This document shows, piece after piece, positions 1-11,700 of a stretch of 64,000 nucleotides of DNA. The notes beneath the pieces are model-generated. The model was given only the letters and a program-made list of their open reading frames with translations. It did no database searches and had not been told where the DNA came from. The stretch is taken from NCBI RefSeq assembly GCF_964355755.1, contig NC_092672.1, positions 33,414,501 to 33,478,500 of the forward strand, given 5' to 3'. The stretch's first letter is position 1. Each line of letters begins with the position of its first letter. The DNA is from Antedon mediterranea (taxonomy: Eukaryota > Echinodermata > Crinoidea > Comatulida > Antedonidae). Both the position numbers and the translations under genes were made by a program.

Positions 1-490
1 AGATGCTCTTTGTATTTAAATGTCCGCTAAGATTTAATTATTATTATTTTTTTTTATTATTGTACTGTACCGTTTGTGGTAAACAACAAATGCGTTTTGT
101 TTTTACTCCATTCATAAAAATCAATCATGTACACGTATTTATCTTTTTTATGGGAAAGTAATTATATTGTATTGCTGTGAAATTCGGTGATTTGTTTAAT
201 GTTTACAAGTGGTATGCCATGTAACGATAACGAGTGCATTTCAAAGCTATAAATATGAAAATATCTTGTTAATGTAATGTGGAATATTGTTATTGTTGTT
301 ATAATGTAAAATATGAAACATAAGTATTATCACAGTGCATTCCAAGCTAAATGGAAGTAATTGGGAGTAATTTATTTTGTGGATGATAACTGGGTTTTAT
401 TTGGACGTTGTTGAAGGCTTATGTCATGTCTGTGGTCCACATAAAGATCATTTTAAAAGCGATAACATAAGTTAAGACACACACAATTAC
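1..490. other. Gene 1 intron, nothing recognised
   Basis: AT-rich sequence left of the first visible exon. No exon, RNA gene or repeat could be supported. Confidence 0.5.
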
Positions 491-829
491 CATTTGTTAA
501 AGCTGTTACTGTTGCATGGAATCCTCTATATGTCTTACTAGAGTCCGTGTAGAAACGTATCCACAGTGTCGAGTTTTCGGAAATTATAGAATGAATGGTG
601 GATGAACCTGTGAAAGTATACTCATAACTGTTTTCTTCAAACCCAACATACAGATAATCCCATCTATACTCTAGTTGAAAGTCGTTGAACTGAAGGAGAA
701 TGACAAACTCTGATGAGGTGGACACTGTCCATTCGCAATTTAAATTGTTGTAGTAATTATTCGGATAATTTGGAGACGAAAATGAATATAAAACATTCGC
801 ATCCTCAAGATATATATTGGTTATGCATT
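491..829 (-). other. Gene 1 exon 2, CUB domain
   Basis: A single phase 1-1 exon of 339 bases holds a whole CUB domain. Hallmarks are SSPNYPNNYYNN, CEWTVS, QFNDFQLEYRWDYLYV and a terminal RGFHATVTAL. CUB modules are extracellular beta-sandwich domains for protein or glycan binding. Confidence 0.8.
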
Positions 830-3174
830 CTGAAAAATATAACAAAAAATTAAAGAGTAAAGTAGTTATTATCCAGTGACAGTTTAAGTTTGGTCATCCA
901 GGTAAGTAAATATATATTTAATTATTTATAATAAGTGAGAGAAAAAAAAAACTACTTCTTTCTTTCGTCAAATTGACAAATGAAATTAAACAAAGGGGCA
1001 CAAAAAAGGAAAAAAAGAACAGTCTTAAAGCAATTGTGAAGTACTAATGTTTTAAATAGTTTGAAATAAGTATTTGTTTGTATTTTGTTTTAAATGAATT
1101 ATTTATGATGGGTATTTCCTTTAGAGACAAAAGAGTAGTGGGCCAATGATTGACCCTTGACCCCACAGGTAACATGCAAGAGTTGAGAATTGGTTGAGTG
1201 TATTAAGTATATTGTTAGCGAAATGATAAGTAGTCTTTTAAAAGTAGTAGTGGAAGGCCTCTGAAATAATAATGTTATGATTTATGGTGTCAAATGCTTT
1301 GGACTAATCTAAAAAAATACCGATAGTATGGTGCTTGTTTGTTTGTTACTTGGCCAAATTGAAAATTGGCCAAGTATGTTGATCTGTTTGGTGTGTTTGT
1401 TACTTGGCCAAATTGAAAATTGGCCAAGTATGTTGGTTGGTGCGGTTTGTGTGTGTGTGTGTGTGGGTGTGTGTGTGCCTGTGAACAGCCTGGAGGCCAC
1501 AGTTGTTATCCGATTCTCACCAAATTTGGCCACAATGATCTATACCCCAAAAGCTTGGATGAGTTCGAATTTGAAGGGAAACGGTCATAGGTCAAGGTCA
1601 CAACTAACAAAATACTATTTTACTGCCCAGAGACCACAGTTTTTATCCGATTCTCACCAAAGTTAGCCACAATGATCAATGACTCATCATATAATTTTGG
1701 TTAAATTTTGAAGGGTCAGGGTCAAAGATCAAGGTCCTAAAAAAAAAATAAAAAAATAATAAAAAAAAAACCCTCAGTGGGACTTGAACCAGCGATTTCA
1801 ACTGTGAGAGGCTGGATACATAACCATTACACCAAACTCTCATCCACAACTTTGTAGTGTGCAGTTAGCCTTTTTACACTTTTAAAACTAATAAACAAAA
1901 TTTTAAAAAATATATATATATTTTCCGGACACATTTTATGTAGGGGAATTTTACAGTAGGTGGAGGTTTGTACTCTCCGAGTACCCTCTAGTTATATATA
2001 ATTTATCCAGAATTAATTAAGTATGATTTCAGTGACATTGCAGTAATTTACACACTAATGACACCCACAGAGTTGATCCCTCTCAAAATAACCAAATGTA
2101 CTCAGTTTTGAATACTTTAAACTACTTATATAATAATTAAGAATAGTTTACAACTAATGAAATTGAGAAAGACCAACATACTTTGTCATACAAACAATAC
2201 AAAAAACAAATTTTGAAAATTCTAAACAACCATTTTATTATAGAAATAATATCAATGGTATTGATGGCTACTGCTGCATTTTGTCAATCGAATGTATTCA
2301 AAGTGAACTGAGAGAGATAAACATAATGCTACTGAAATAAAAAAATATTATGAACGTATTGATTGGATAAATGACGACGATACTGAAATAAAATCTGGTT
2401 AAATGTACATGAATCAAAATAATTGCATGTGAACACAATAACAACAAATACAGAATTTGGGAAAATATGATTAGGCCTACAACCAGAGAGACTTTTTCTT
2501 CGGTAGAAAATGAAAAACTGCAAAGTTGGAAGGTATGGTGGATACTTTTCAATATAGCACGAAAATAAAAATCTGAAGTTGAAAAGGCCTAAATACACCA
2601 AAAATAAAAAAAAACTCAAGTTATAAATATTATCTTCAGTCATTTTTTAACACACTGTTTTTATTTTTTTCAGATTTTTAAAAGATAACTCTTTTATAAA
2701 AGAATATATACTTTACTGTTCTCTCCTAACTGATAAGAATGTTAGGGAAGAAAAAACCCACAATTATATGATAAAGGGAAAACTATAGAGATTAATAATT
2801 AAAACGTTTGATCAATAAATGGTTTGCCCGCACCTAGCGACTTGGACACTCAACGCAATTCGCCGCAACCCAACGTCGACTGCTAGAAATCAGAACTAAA
2901 ATAAATGTATAGTTTTAATTTATTTCAGCAACACGAAGCAGCTAGCGTCCTACAGCATGGTGAAACATGTTCATAGCTGTGAAGGCAATGTACAAAATAT
3001 ACTATCGGAATATATAACGCAGCGTTTTAAGAATTATGTTTAATTTTTAAGTCTAAAAAAATAAGACATGATAGTTCAAGCATCACTAGTAATTGTAGGC
3101 TACTTACCACATGAGTCAGATTGACAAACTGTAATTACTACTGCTAAATATGTTAGACCTAATGCAGTACGCAT
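491..3174 (-). CDS. Gene 1: 5' part of a CUB-domain gene of the adhesion-GPCR array (partial)
   Basis: Two exons are visible. Exon 1 (3174-3108) encodes a signal peptide beginning MRTALGLTYLAV and ends in phase 1 at a GTAAGT donor. Exon 2 (829-491) follows a TTTTCAG acceptor and encodes about 113 residues of a CUB domain, with the typical SSPNYPNNYYNN start, NCEW, the WDYLYV strand and a closing RGFHATV; its donor is GTAATT. The third and fourth canonical CUB cysteines are not visible. The signal peptide is nearly identical to that of gene 2 and the upstream DNA is paralogous, so this is a sister gene whose remaining exons lie left of the window. Its CUB is clearly more diverged than those of genes 2 and 3, and whether it ends in a 7TM domain cannot be seen. 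The start codon is supported by conservation with the other two copies. Confidence 0.75.
1325..1985 (-). repeat. Dispersed repeat with tRNA-like head
   Basis: Contains two copies of the palindrome ACTTGGCCAAATTGAAAATT (continuing GGCCAAGT) spaced about 55 bases, a (TG)n run near 1448-1477, two CACCAAA-TTNGCCACAATGATC segments and a tRNA-like block at 1771-1850. It looks like a SINE or composite interspersed repeat inserted in the gene 1 intron. Confidence 0.45.
1771..1850 (-). repeat. tRNA-Glu-like sequence (SINE head or pseudogene)
   Basis: On the minus strand a box A (TTGGTGTAATGGTTATG), a CTCTCAC anticodon-loop-like stretch (CTC, Glu) and a box B (GGTTCAAGTCC) have tRNA spacing. The acceptor and anticodon stems pair poorly, so a working tRNA is unlikely. 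Confidence 0.5.
1986..3107. other. Gene 1 intron 1, mosaic of two gene 2 introns
   Basis: 2025-2330 matches 14505-14830 (intron before the gene 2 SRCR exon; ACATTGCAGTAATTTACACA). 2335-3107 matches 33160-34000 (gene 2 intron 1; AACGTATTGATTGGATAAAT, CGCCGCAACCCAACGTCGAC). No coding exon is seen here. Confidence 0.6.
3108..3174 (-). other. Gene 1 exon 1, signal peptide
   Basis: The exon codes for 22 residues (MRTALGLTYLAVVITVCQ then SDSC) followed by a phase-1 GTAAGT donor. It has a short basic start, a hydrophobic core and a small-residue end as in secretory signals. The same exon recurs at 34069-34000 and, more diverged, at 59487-59421. Confidence 0.75.
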
Positions 3175-3420
3175 TGTGTGGCGCTCCGGAGGATAGGTGG
3201 TACATTCATTAACGTATTGCGGGAGTAATGAATTTTCTATAAAAGAGTCATCGTTAAAGTAGTTCAAGTCTGTATCCGAGTATGAGACCTATTGGTCAAA
3301 CTCAACTTTTTGATTGGATCGACGCTAAAATAATTATGTAAACCCGTTTGTATGAGGAGCGAACAACTGTATGTTGTTTCTTTGAATGCAAACAATATTA
3401 AACTTGTACAAGTTTGCTTT
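3175..3420 (-). promoter_or_regulatory. Probable promoter of gene 1
   Basis: An inverted ATTGG (CCAAT box on the minus strand) at 3291-3295 lies 117 bases before the start codon. A block TGTTGTTTCTTTGAATGCAA continuing ACAAT at 3372-3396, about 200 bases upstream, is kept almost unchanged in all three genes. No TATA box is convincing. Confidence 0.4.
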
Positions 3421-3999
3421 ACAGATATTAGCTTGCTTAAAAACATAATGAAATTTATGATATAAACAATCAATCCATCTCTTTTAAAAAGCGTCTTCGT
3501 GGTTTTTTCTTTATCGTAAAATTTAAACCAAGAATCCTTTTCTAAGCTATACCGTACTAATTTATGTATATTTCGAATGTTTTAATGTTGTAGTTCGATG
3601 CAATTATTGTATATTATAGAATAGTCTCTGCTTTTTTCTTGAATATACAGTAGTAGCTGCTGAATCTTATTGGCCTGTAATTTAGTATTCCGATCAACAA
3701 ACACATTTGCTTTCATTGGGGCCTCCAAGGCTTGGTAATTGCATTTAAGGCTGCTCATGTTCTGGGACCCCTTAAGCCTTGGCTTTCTGTAATTAGCCAG
3801 TGTGTGCTCATAGCGACCGTTATGCCATAGTTTCACCGATATACCAAAATCTTATATGAATAAATATATTTGCAATTTAGAGTTCTACATTTCTTGCTTG
3901 TATTCAATATAAACACAATGTAATATTATTATTATTATACAAAGAATGAATTATGTAAGATAAAGAGGATAAAATATTCAGTTGAAAGATGACTGTCAT

Positions 4000-4765
4000 A
4001 TTTATCTGTCTGATCACAGTTTATAGAGTCAATAACGTTCCCATGAATATGTAAATCGATATTTATTTGTTTGCTATAGAAAATAAAGTTTGTTCATCAA
4101 ACTTAATTAATTTACAATTAGCTTTGTAAGACAAGTTGTTCAACTACAGTATATCACACTCGGCACGGTGACAGATTGTCTGAAACTGAGGGCGGTATAT
4201 TCGTAAATTTGTATGTGTATTGTTTGTTTTATCTTTATACTGGGTGACCTCTTCAGTCAAAGACTGATCTCCCAGAGGGCCCAGTTGGTGATCAGTGGCT
4301 GTGATGTACTAATACACCGGGGTAACCCCCTACTCGTCTCGAAAGATGTACTAGGTTCTTTAAAGTGCACACGAGCAAGTTGTGTACACTGGACCTACGG
4401 TTTATAGTCCTTATCCGAGAAGACTCGTTCTACCACCAGAACCATGGAGTGAGTGAGCCTCGAACCCCTGCCGATGTTATGGCTACGTGATTACGGTTCC
4501 ACTGTCTTAACCGCTCGGCCACTCACTCACTCGTATGGTTGATACGTATTTCGTTGTCATATTTATCGGTCGGAACAACAAAGTTTATAGAGTCAATAAC
4601 GTCTCCATGAATTTGTAAATCAATATTTAAATGTTTGCGATAGAAAAGGACGTTAATTTAATTAAATTTACAATAAACTTTGTACGATAAGTTGTTTAAC
4701 TATATCACACTTGACACGGTGACAGCTTGTCTGAAACTGAGGGCGGTATATTAGTAAATATTTAC
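4000..4765. repeat. Duplicated upstream block, gene 1
   Basis: Two tandem copies (about 4010-4215 and 4560-4765, separated by the SINE) of a unit with GAGTCAATAACGT, ATGTAAATCAATATTTATTT and ACGGTGACAGATTGTCTGAA. The same unit is found at 34860-35130, 52380-52550 and 60520-60860. Confidence 0.65.
4222..4533 (-). mobile_element. tRNA-derived SINE in the gene 1 upstream region
   Basis: The right end read on the minus strand has a tRNA head (GTGGCCGAGCGGTTAAGAC as box A, GGGGTTCGAGGC as box B), followed by a body shared with 16715-16940. In the paralogous gene 2 upstream DNA (near 35010) the flanks are contiguous (TATGTGTATGGTTGATACG), so the SINE arrived after duplication. Confidence 0.7.
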
Positions 4766-5114
4766 GTGTGTGGCTGATATTTGGTTCATACACTTTGCAT
4801 ACCGTAAGAACTGGTAGAAATCACTCGTATCACTGTATTGACCGTTGGATGAATATCGAAATTGTAACCTTTCGTAGAATACCACCCCCACCCAACCCCA
4901 CTACAATGTTCTTCATATACGCCGCGATTTGTCGTAGTAGGCTATCGCATCACCAATATTTTTCTTGTGACACTATGTAACAACACTATTGCTATTTGAC
5001 ATGTGAAAGTAGAATAGGTCTAGTGTAGATACAATCGCTTTAACTTTGCACTAGTGAACACACTCAGCACATACCTTTACCTGATCATTACCAATATAAA
5101 GTGGCCTCACCATG

Positions 5115-5174
5115 AGGAGAAATTAATTGTAATAAGCGAACATTACGTTGAATTACTTACAATTAATTTCTCCT
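5115..5174. repeat. Perfect 18-bp hairpin
   Basis: AGGAGAAATTAATTGTAA (5115-5132) and its exact inverse (5157-5174) flank a 24-base loop. Upstream of gene 1; function unknown. Confidence 0.7.
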
Positions 5175-5299
5175 TATCTACTAACACAGAAGCTACATTA
5201 TTTGATCATAAAAGCTCATTACAATCTTCTCGAGAAAATTTGCTGAAATATCATAGCGCGCCCTCAGGGTGGTAATTATCTCAGTTTCTGGGCCTTTAA

Positions 5300-6449
5300 T
5301 TTATTTATTTTGTTTTTTCTGTAAATATAATTGTTTTTTTTTTATTATATAGTTATATTTCAATATACAAGTATGATAATAAAACAAAATCCGTCAAGGC
5401 TAATCAAGCATTACGTTTCTTCGAAATCAACTTGAATCATCATTTCTTGCTGGTATTCAACGTAAAACACAACTTAATTTATGCTGAAATTATCCTGTGT
5501 GTATTTACAGTAAATTTATTATCATAACCTAATGTGAATGTCCGTAAGGTTGATTGATACACTGATACACTGTTTAGAAATTCTTTACCTCACAACAAGC
5601 AGAAAAGCCTGTTTTTTCCATTTGTGAATTTGTTCGCACGAATCGAATGCGTCAGCTTACATGTAGGCCTAAGCATGCATATCCATATTCATCTTTCAAA
5701 TTCCTTTCCGCGAAGATTCTAAACCTCGTTCTAAACGTATTTTTCATCGACAGTGGTTAAGCATCATAAGCATCGTGAAACAAGCCCATTTATAAAAAGT
5801 GGTGCTATATGATTTTTTCGCAATGTTATAAGGTAGGAATTGTATTGATATTCAATGACTTGTCATAAAAATTATTTCTAAATAAAACTGCCCCAAATTT
5901 ATAATCAATTGGATTTAATTGAACACAACTTGCAGCTAAAAAGTTTACTTAAGTTTATCTAAAGTTGGTCCTTACGTGCTGCGTGAATATACTTAGTGCA
6001 TTAAAATGAGTATGTATTTACAACATTTTTAATTACATTACATTACAAGTGTATGCATAAATTAGTTGGTAAATTACTCAACTGTACACATATCCACTGT
6101 TAGTGGCACTCTACCCGCCAAACAGATGCTTTATCTAATCGTACTTTATATACGTACGTTATATTTAAGGTGCTTATTTTATATTTCAGGTTGGAATGTT
6201 CGTCTCATTTATATTGTAACCCTAATGACACCAAACTTTATATTCGTCGTTGAAGTGCGGTTCCACCACAGAATGCTGTAACTATAACTCGACCACCAAA
6301 CAACCATTCATTGTTTTTAAAATGGTATAACTAGTTTCAATTTCTTAACGTCAACTTTAAAGGTACATTTGTTTGAGTTGTTTGTTGACACTGTTAATAC
6401 ACTGTTGCTGTTATCGTTATTTACTGCTCTATGTCAATGATAACACCGC
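5300..6449. other. Intergenic DNA between genes 1 and 2
   Basis: 5400-5720 matches 36610-36880 and 6060-6300 matches 37565-37805, so it is the paralogue of the gene 2 to gene 3 spacer. 6320-6450 resembles the coding tail of gene 3 but is not open. Confidence 0.55.
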
Positions 6450-7430
6450 ATTTACTTACAGAATCTATACAAAATATTTTGATGTTAATAGTCTTTCGAT
6501 TTTTGATCCAGAAATCATCGCATGTACTCCTCACATTAATTGTGAATACGTTAATCATGATCAATTTAATTATACATTTTCAAAGATAATAATACAAAAA
6601 TGATATTTTAAGAATAATATTGATAATATTAGCAACTATAAAGTATACTTACTACTATGTCACATTTATTCAGCAATATAAATATATTTACATTACAGGG
6701 ATTTTACAGAGAAAAGTAATTGTCTGTAGTCGTAAGACCCTTTAAAACAAAACAAATATTATTACAAAGAAAAAAAAATATAGGCAAAAGCATGAATACA
6801 TATAATATATAACAAACTAATACAAATGTGTGTACACTCACACTCACCACGCATAATATATGCATATTTATGAGTGAAGCATTTTAAGTGTTATATTTCG
6901 ATAAAATGTCTCTTTTAACATATTTTTTTAGTATTTTATAAATTTTTTAAACAACATCTGTGTCATTTCTACAGAGCTCGTTCCATAGTTTTGGTCCATG
7001 TATACTGATGAAATGTTAAACAGACGTTAACCTAGAGAATATTTCGAATAGTAGTATTCCGATGGGTAGTATTTTCGTTTCTTTTGAATATCATTTGAAT
7101 TCGTCTGGGTAAAACATTACTTCTAATCTGGGCCATGAAACCATATGACGGTAACTCTGTAGTTATTTTATGTTGCCATGGCTTTTTAAATAGAATTCTA
7201 GCAGCCTTTTTCTGGAGCTTAAGAATTGATTCTAGTGTACTACCGTATCATATGGGGTAGAACTAGTGTATTATACAGATTTGTCTAATTTTTAATAATA
7301 CTCCAACAGACCTAGCGGTTCTTTTGCTAATAAGCCTATTTTTCCAGCAACGATTCTCATTTATTACAACCCTAAGAAATGTTACGTTTTTCTTTTGTTC
7401 TAATGTAGTGTTATTCATTTTCATGTAGGT
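6450..7430 (-). mobile_element. Retroelement fragment inserted in the gene 2 tail
   Basis: The minus strand at 7010-7240 reads ESILKLQKKAARILF, TELPSYGFMAQIRSNVLPRR and then GPKLWNELC-like residues, the C-terminal pattern of LINE reverse transcriptases. Sequence homologous to the gene 3 tail stops at 7430 and resumes near 6450, so this about 1-kb block is an insertion. Its exact ends are not defined. Confidence 0.6.
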
Positions 7431-8729
7431 GATGGTCCGGTGTATACATAAATTTTAAATTCTTTCTGTCTAAATATGAACAAATAAAATATTGCAACTC
7501 CCTGGAAAGAGTTAAACACGCAGAACAACATTAGAAACATATGGTCAGCTTTGCTCTCAAAAGACAGAAATCCGAAAACCCATGTCAGGCCTAAGAGCAA
7601 AGATATAGCGATAGCGTTGAAAACTCGTTTCTTCTTCTCCTTTAGAGTTACATTCTTCGATACGTCAGATCGCGAGCAGTATAAACTGTTAAGAATCAAT
7701 ACGAATATAATCGAGTTAAACACGATAGCAATTGCGATTGGAATGAGAACAGCGTAGATGAAGATGTCGAATTCCTTTGTGTTGAGATAACAACTGTAAT
7801 TAAAAAATAAATATAAATAATGTTTACTAGTTACGTCGGCCTACTGTTTTATAAGAAAGACCAACAAAGGACATTATATATCAATTGTCACATCATGACC
7901 AATTTATCACATCAAACCAATTGTCACATAAAGACCAATTTGTCACATAAGGACAAATTGTCACATAAAGACTAATATTCACATAAATACCAATTTGTTA
8001 CATAAAGACCAATTTTCACATAAGGACCAATTTGTCAAATAAAGACCAATTTGTCAAATAAAAACCAATTTTCACATAAAGACCAATTTGTCACATAAAA
8101 CCAATTGTCACATAAAGACCAATTTTCACATAAAGACCAATTTTCACATAAAGACCAATTTTCACATACGGACCAATTTGTCACATAAGGACCAATTTTC
8201 ACATAAGAACCAATTTTCACATATGGACCAATTTTCTCATAAAGACCAATTTTCACATACGGACCAATTTGTCACATGAGGACCAACTTGTCACATAAGG
8301 ACCAATTTGTCACATAAAGACCAATTGCGACCAAAATCACTAGAAACAGAATATAAATTACATAGATCTTAAACATTCACTCGAAATTACACAATCACTT
8401 GCCTATACTTTGAAATATGAAATGAAATATATAAATCTTAGATTTTACTCATTTAACTACACATATTCTATTATTCACGTTTATTAAAATATCATTTTAA
8501 CAATGTTAAACGGTATCGTATTAGTATAGACTTTTATTGTTACGTCCATGCTAATTAGTTTTTGTAAATCCATCTTGGTTAGGAATTTAGAGAATAAATA
8601 ATGACTGTTTTGGAGGACGGCGCTGTCTGTAAGGTGGGAAGTAACTTTAGAGTAATACTTACTAGTCTTTGTTTTCATAGAACGACAAATCTACTGATAG
8701 TAGAACTACCGGTGGAATGCAGGGAATAC
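7421..8729 (-). other. Gene 2 extracellular loop 2 and TM5-TM7 exons
   Basis: Exon 8729-8663 encodes [21 protein letters not shown] and exon 7793-7421 encodes [19 protein letters not shown] (TM5), [17 protein letters not shown] (TM6) and [12 protein letters not shown] (TM7). After RQKEFK the frame leaves the sequence shared with gene 3 and stops within 10 residues. The genuine tail homology resumes in non-coding form near 6320-6450. Confidence 0.85.
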
Positions 8730-11700
8730 CTAAAAAAATCAAAATAATACTGTACCCATTAGTCATGAATGTAATTAACTAATTCGTGCATATCACATAG
8801 GCGGCTGTTAAAAGGCCAAACGAGAGTCTGGAGTTCATACATTCTAGTAAAATATAACATCATGTGCACGATACAAACAAAACAACATGAAAACATCAAC
8901 AAAAACACTATGAAAAGCACAATATGCGAAAAGGGCAAACAGATCCAACCTTAACAGAAAGGGCAAACGTAGAAAACTTTTGACTGTAGAGGGATTTCGG
9001 TCGATTTAACTGTTTTTACGCGCCGCTGAAGAAAAACACAACCAGGTGCGATATAAATCAAAAGTCCGACGAAAGTGCTATGATTCCAATTATAAATTAT
9101 AATTGCCGTAAAGATGATTACATTTCGATCAGTTTTATTTTTTCCACAAAAAAAATTGATTAGGCCTAATCATTGAAAAAATGGCCATTTTAGTGGTTTT
9201 TGACGTGACGATCATCACTGCCGTATAATTGAATTTCGGTAATGAAGCACAGAAAATGCAAACGCAGATAGAGCAAAATCGGAATGGGCAAACGCGAAAA
9301 GGGCAAACGCAGGAAGAACAAACGCGGAAAGGACGAACACGGAAAGTGGAAACGCGGAAAGGGCAAACGCGGAAAGGGCAAACGCGGAAAGGACAAACGC
9401 AGAAAGTGTAAACGCGGAAAGGGCAAACGCGAAAAGGGCAAACGCGGTAAGGGTAAACGCGGAAATGACAAACACGGACATTGAAACGAAAACAAAGAAT
9501 TCAATATATTTAACTTACAGTAAATCATACTCACAAATACACCATACAAATCAATCAATACGCACGCATCAAGTATTGACGTGCTACCTTACTACTACCT
9601 TTTATGATAATCGACGATAAGGATTATAATTATTTAAATGTTTGTCACTACCAACAATTCAATATACTTAACTTACTGTTCTTGACACTTACCCCAAGCA
9701 AAGATCATAAAAAACGGCAAAGACTTGGTGGTATCAGCGTTGAAAACTTTAACAAAAAACAAATACATATTGACTGCTTCCATGGATGTCCATGCGACAG
9801 ACGTCAACAGAAAGTAATGTAACAATACAGCTATTGTTGTACAAGCCACAGTTCCTGGAGTTGCAGTAGCAATGCCACATGTGAATGTGAGATATAGACA
9901 AGTTAGTGAGATGGAAAGGTTTATTAGTATTTTCTGAGGTTGACGTTCGCGAAGAGTTCTGTTGAAAAAGAATAAGATTATTACTGCATGTATATTATAC
10001 ATCGCCCTGGATTATTTTATTTGGCAGCGCGGCTCTCCTTTTTAAATAAAACTCGAACTCGGAGTGCTTCTAATGGGAACCTCCATGTACCAAGAGTGAA
10101 GCGTGAATGCTGTAGGTTCCTTTAGTTATTTGGCTCCTAAATTGTATAATAAATATTATTAAATAATAATATAAAAAAAATGTTATATTTTTAATTATAG
10201 GCCTATATCATAAACTAAATTGTAGGCCTTTATTTTAATATTTTGTATTGCTTATATTTGTAAATACTATATTGTAATGTAATTTATTTTCCATATATAT
10301 TTTATTGGAATTGAAGAGGGCCCTGAATATCAACTATCAATTTGTCCAGCTGGAAGGGTTATCCTCTATAAAAATAAAAACAAAATTGTTTTACTATTTA
10401 CATTGTTACTCAGAGTTGTAATTTTGTATGAACTTACTTAATTGAGAGGCTGGACACTATTGTCACCAGTAGGCACAATATCGACATCACACTTCCTACA
10501 TACGTCACTATGTCCAAAATCAATTCAACATGTCCTGACAAATTGTTATGAAACTGAAAAATCTCGAATATTTGAATGTTTATATCGATTTTTATTGGAG
10601 GCCCAAAATAATTGACTGAGAAATGAATGCATCAATTTCGTAAATAAGGAAATCAAAGTAAAAACTTACAAATAAAACTGCAAAATTTGTAAGATGTGTA
10701 CAGTGGCATTCTATACTGCCCTCATCGTCTATATTGACTAGCATACACCCTTCTTCTGACCAATCACCAAAGCCGTTGAGAGTTGAGTTCCAAAACACAC
10801 AGGTAGCATTTTGATTTGCATTAACCTGATCCAAAAAATGAATAAAATTATTCCTTCGTTATGATTTTGATGTGATCCATTTGTCTTTGTAGATTCGATA
10901 GTCGATTTTTACGTTAGGTAGTGGTGGATAGACGTAAATGTAAATCCAAACTCGTCCGAGTCGTCGCTTGTTATTGCTCAAATGTCACAGATATCATAAA
11001 ACGAGTTATATATAAAATGAACATTTTTGCTTTCTGAAAATGATAGTAGTCTACCTTAGGAGTATTGAAGACAATTTTAACAGGTTCTTCAAACACAGTT
11101 GGAAGGCTGTCGTCATACACAGTGGCTGATAGAATAACACTCGATAATTTGAGATCTGGATAACTCGACGACTGGAACAATTTGGAATTGTAATATGATG
11201 TAAAACTCACATTGGACCACGCATTATCTGTTCAAAAAAAATTATGTGAAGCATTTTGCAGATTATAACACAATATTAATAATATGTTATTAATTATTAT
11301 TTAATATAGGATATGCCTGTAATATCATGTAGAATTATTACTACTATTACTATCGTAATTATTACATCAGAGGTAAAAAAGAATATTTTAAAGCGAAATC
11401 AAAAGAGAGCGGCTCGAATTGTTACTCAAATATTTGATTTTATTAAGAGGTGATGGCTAACTTTTGAAGAGAGAAGATATTCCTAGTTACTCTAATTTAT
11501 AAATGTGTTCACGGCCTTGCGCTAACGAGATTATTAAACGAAATTAGCTGATTGGCGTTATTCATACTCACTTGAAACGTGGAGTAGAACGCCTAAATAT
11601 AACAATACAATTAGTAAGATGAACTCGTCGTTCAAAATTGCAGGCGCAAAAATATGGAATAACCTGCCAACTGAAATTAAATTTTTCCCAACAATTGCTT

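Noticed and set aside
1328-1666. 112-residue open frame
   Set aside because: It crosses a palindromic repeat and a (TG)n run, has no splice partner and belongs to an interspersed repeat.
8035-8279. Repetitive peptides on both strands
   Set aside because: They come from the 18-bp minisatellite, whose unit length is a multiple of three. They lie inside a gene 2 intron.
9190-9558. Basic and Phe/Leu-rich repeat frames
   Set aside because: Frames of the 15-bp minisatellite, not genes.
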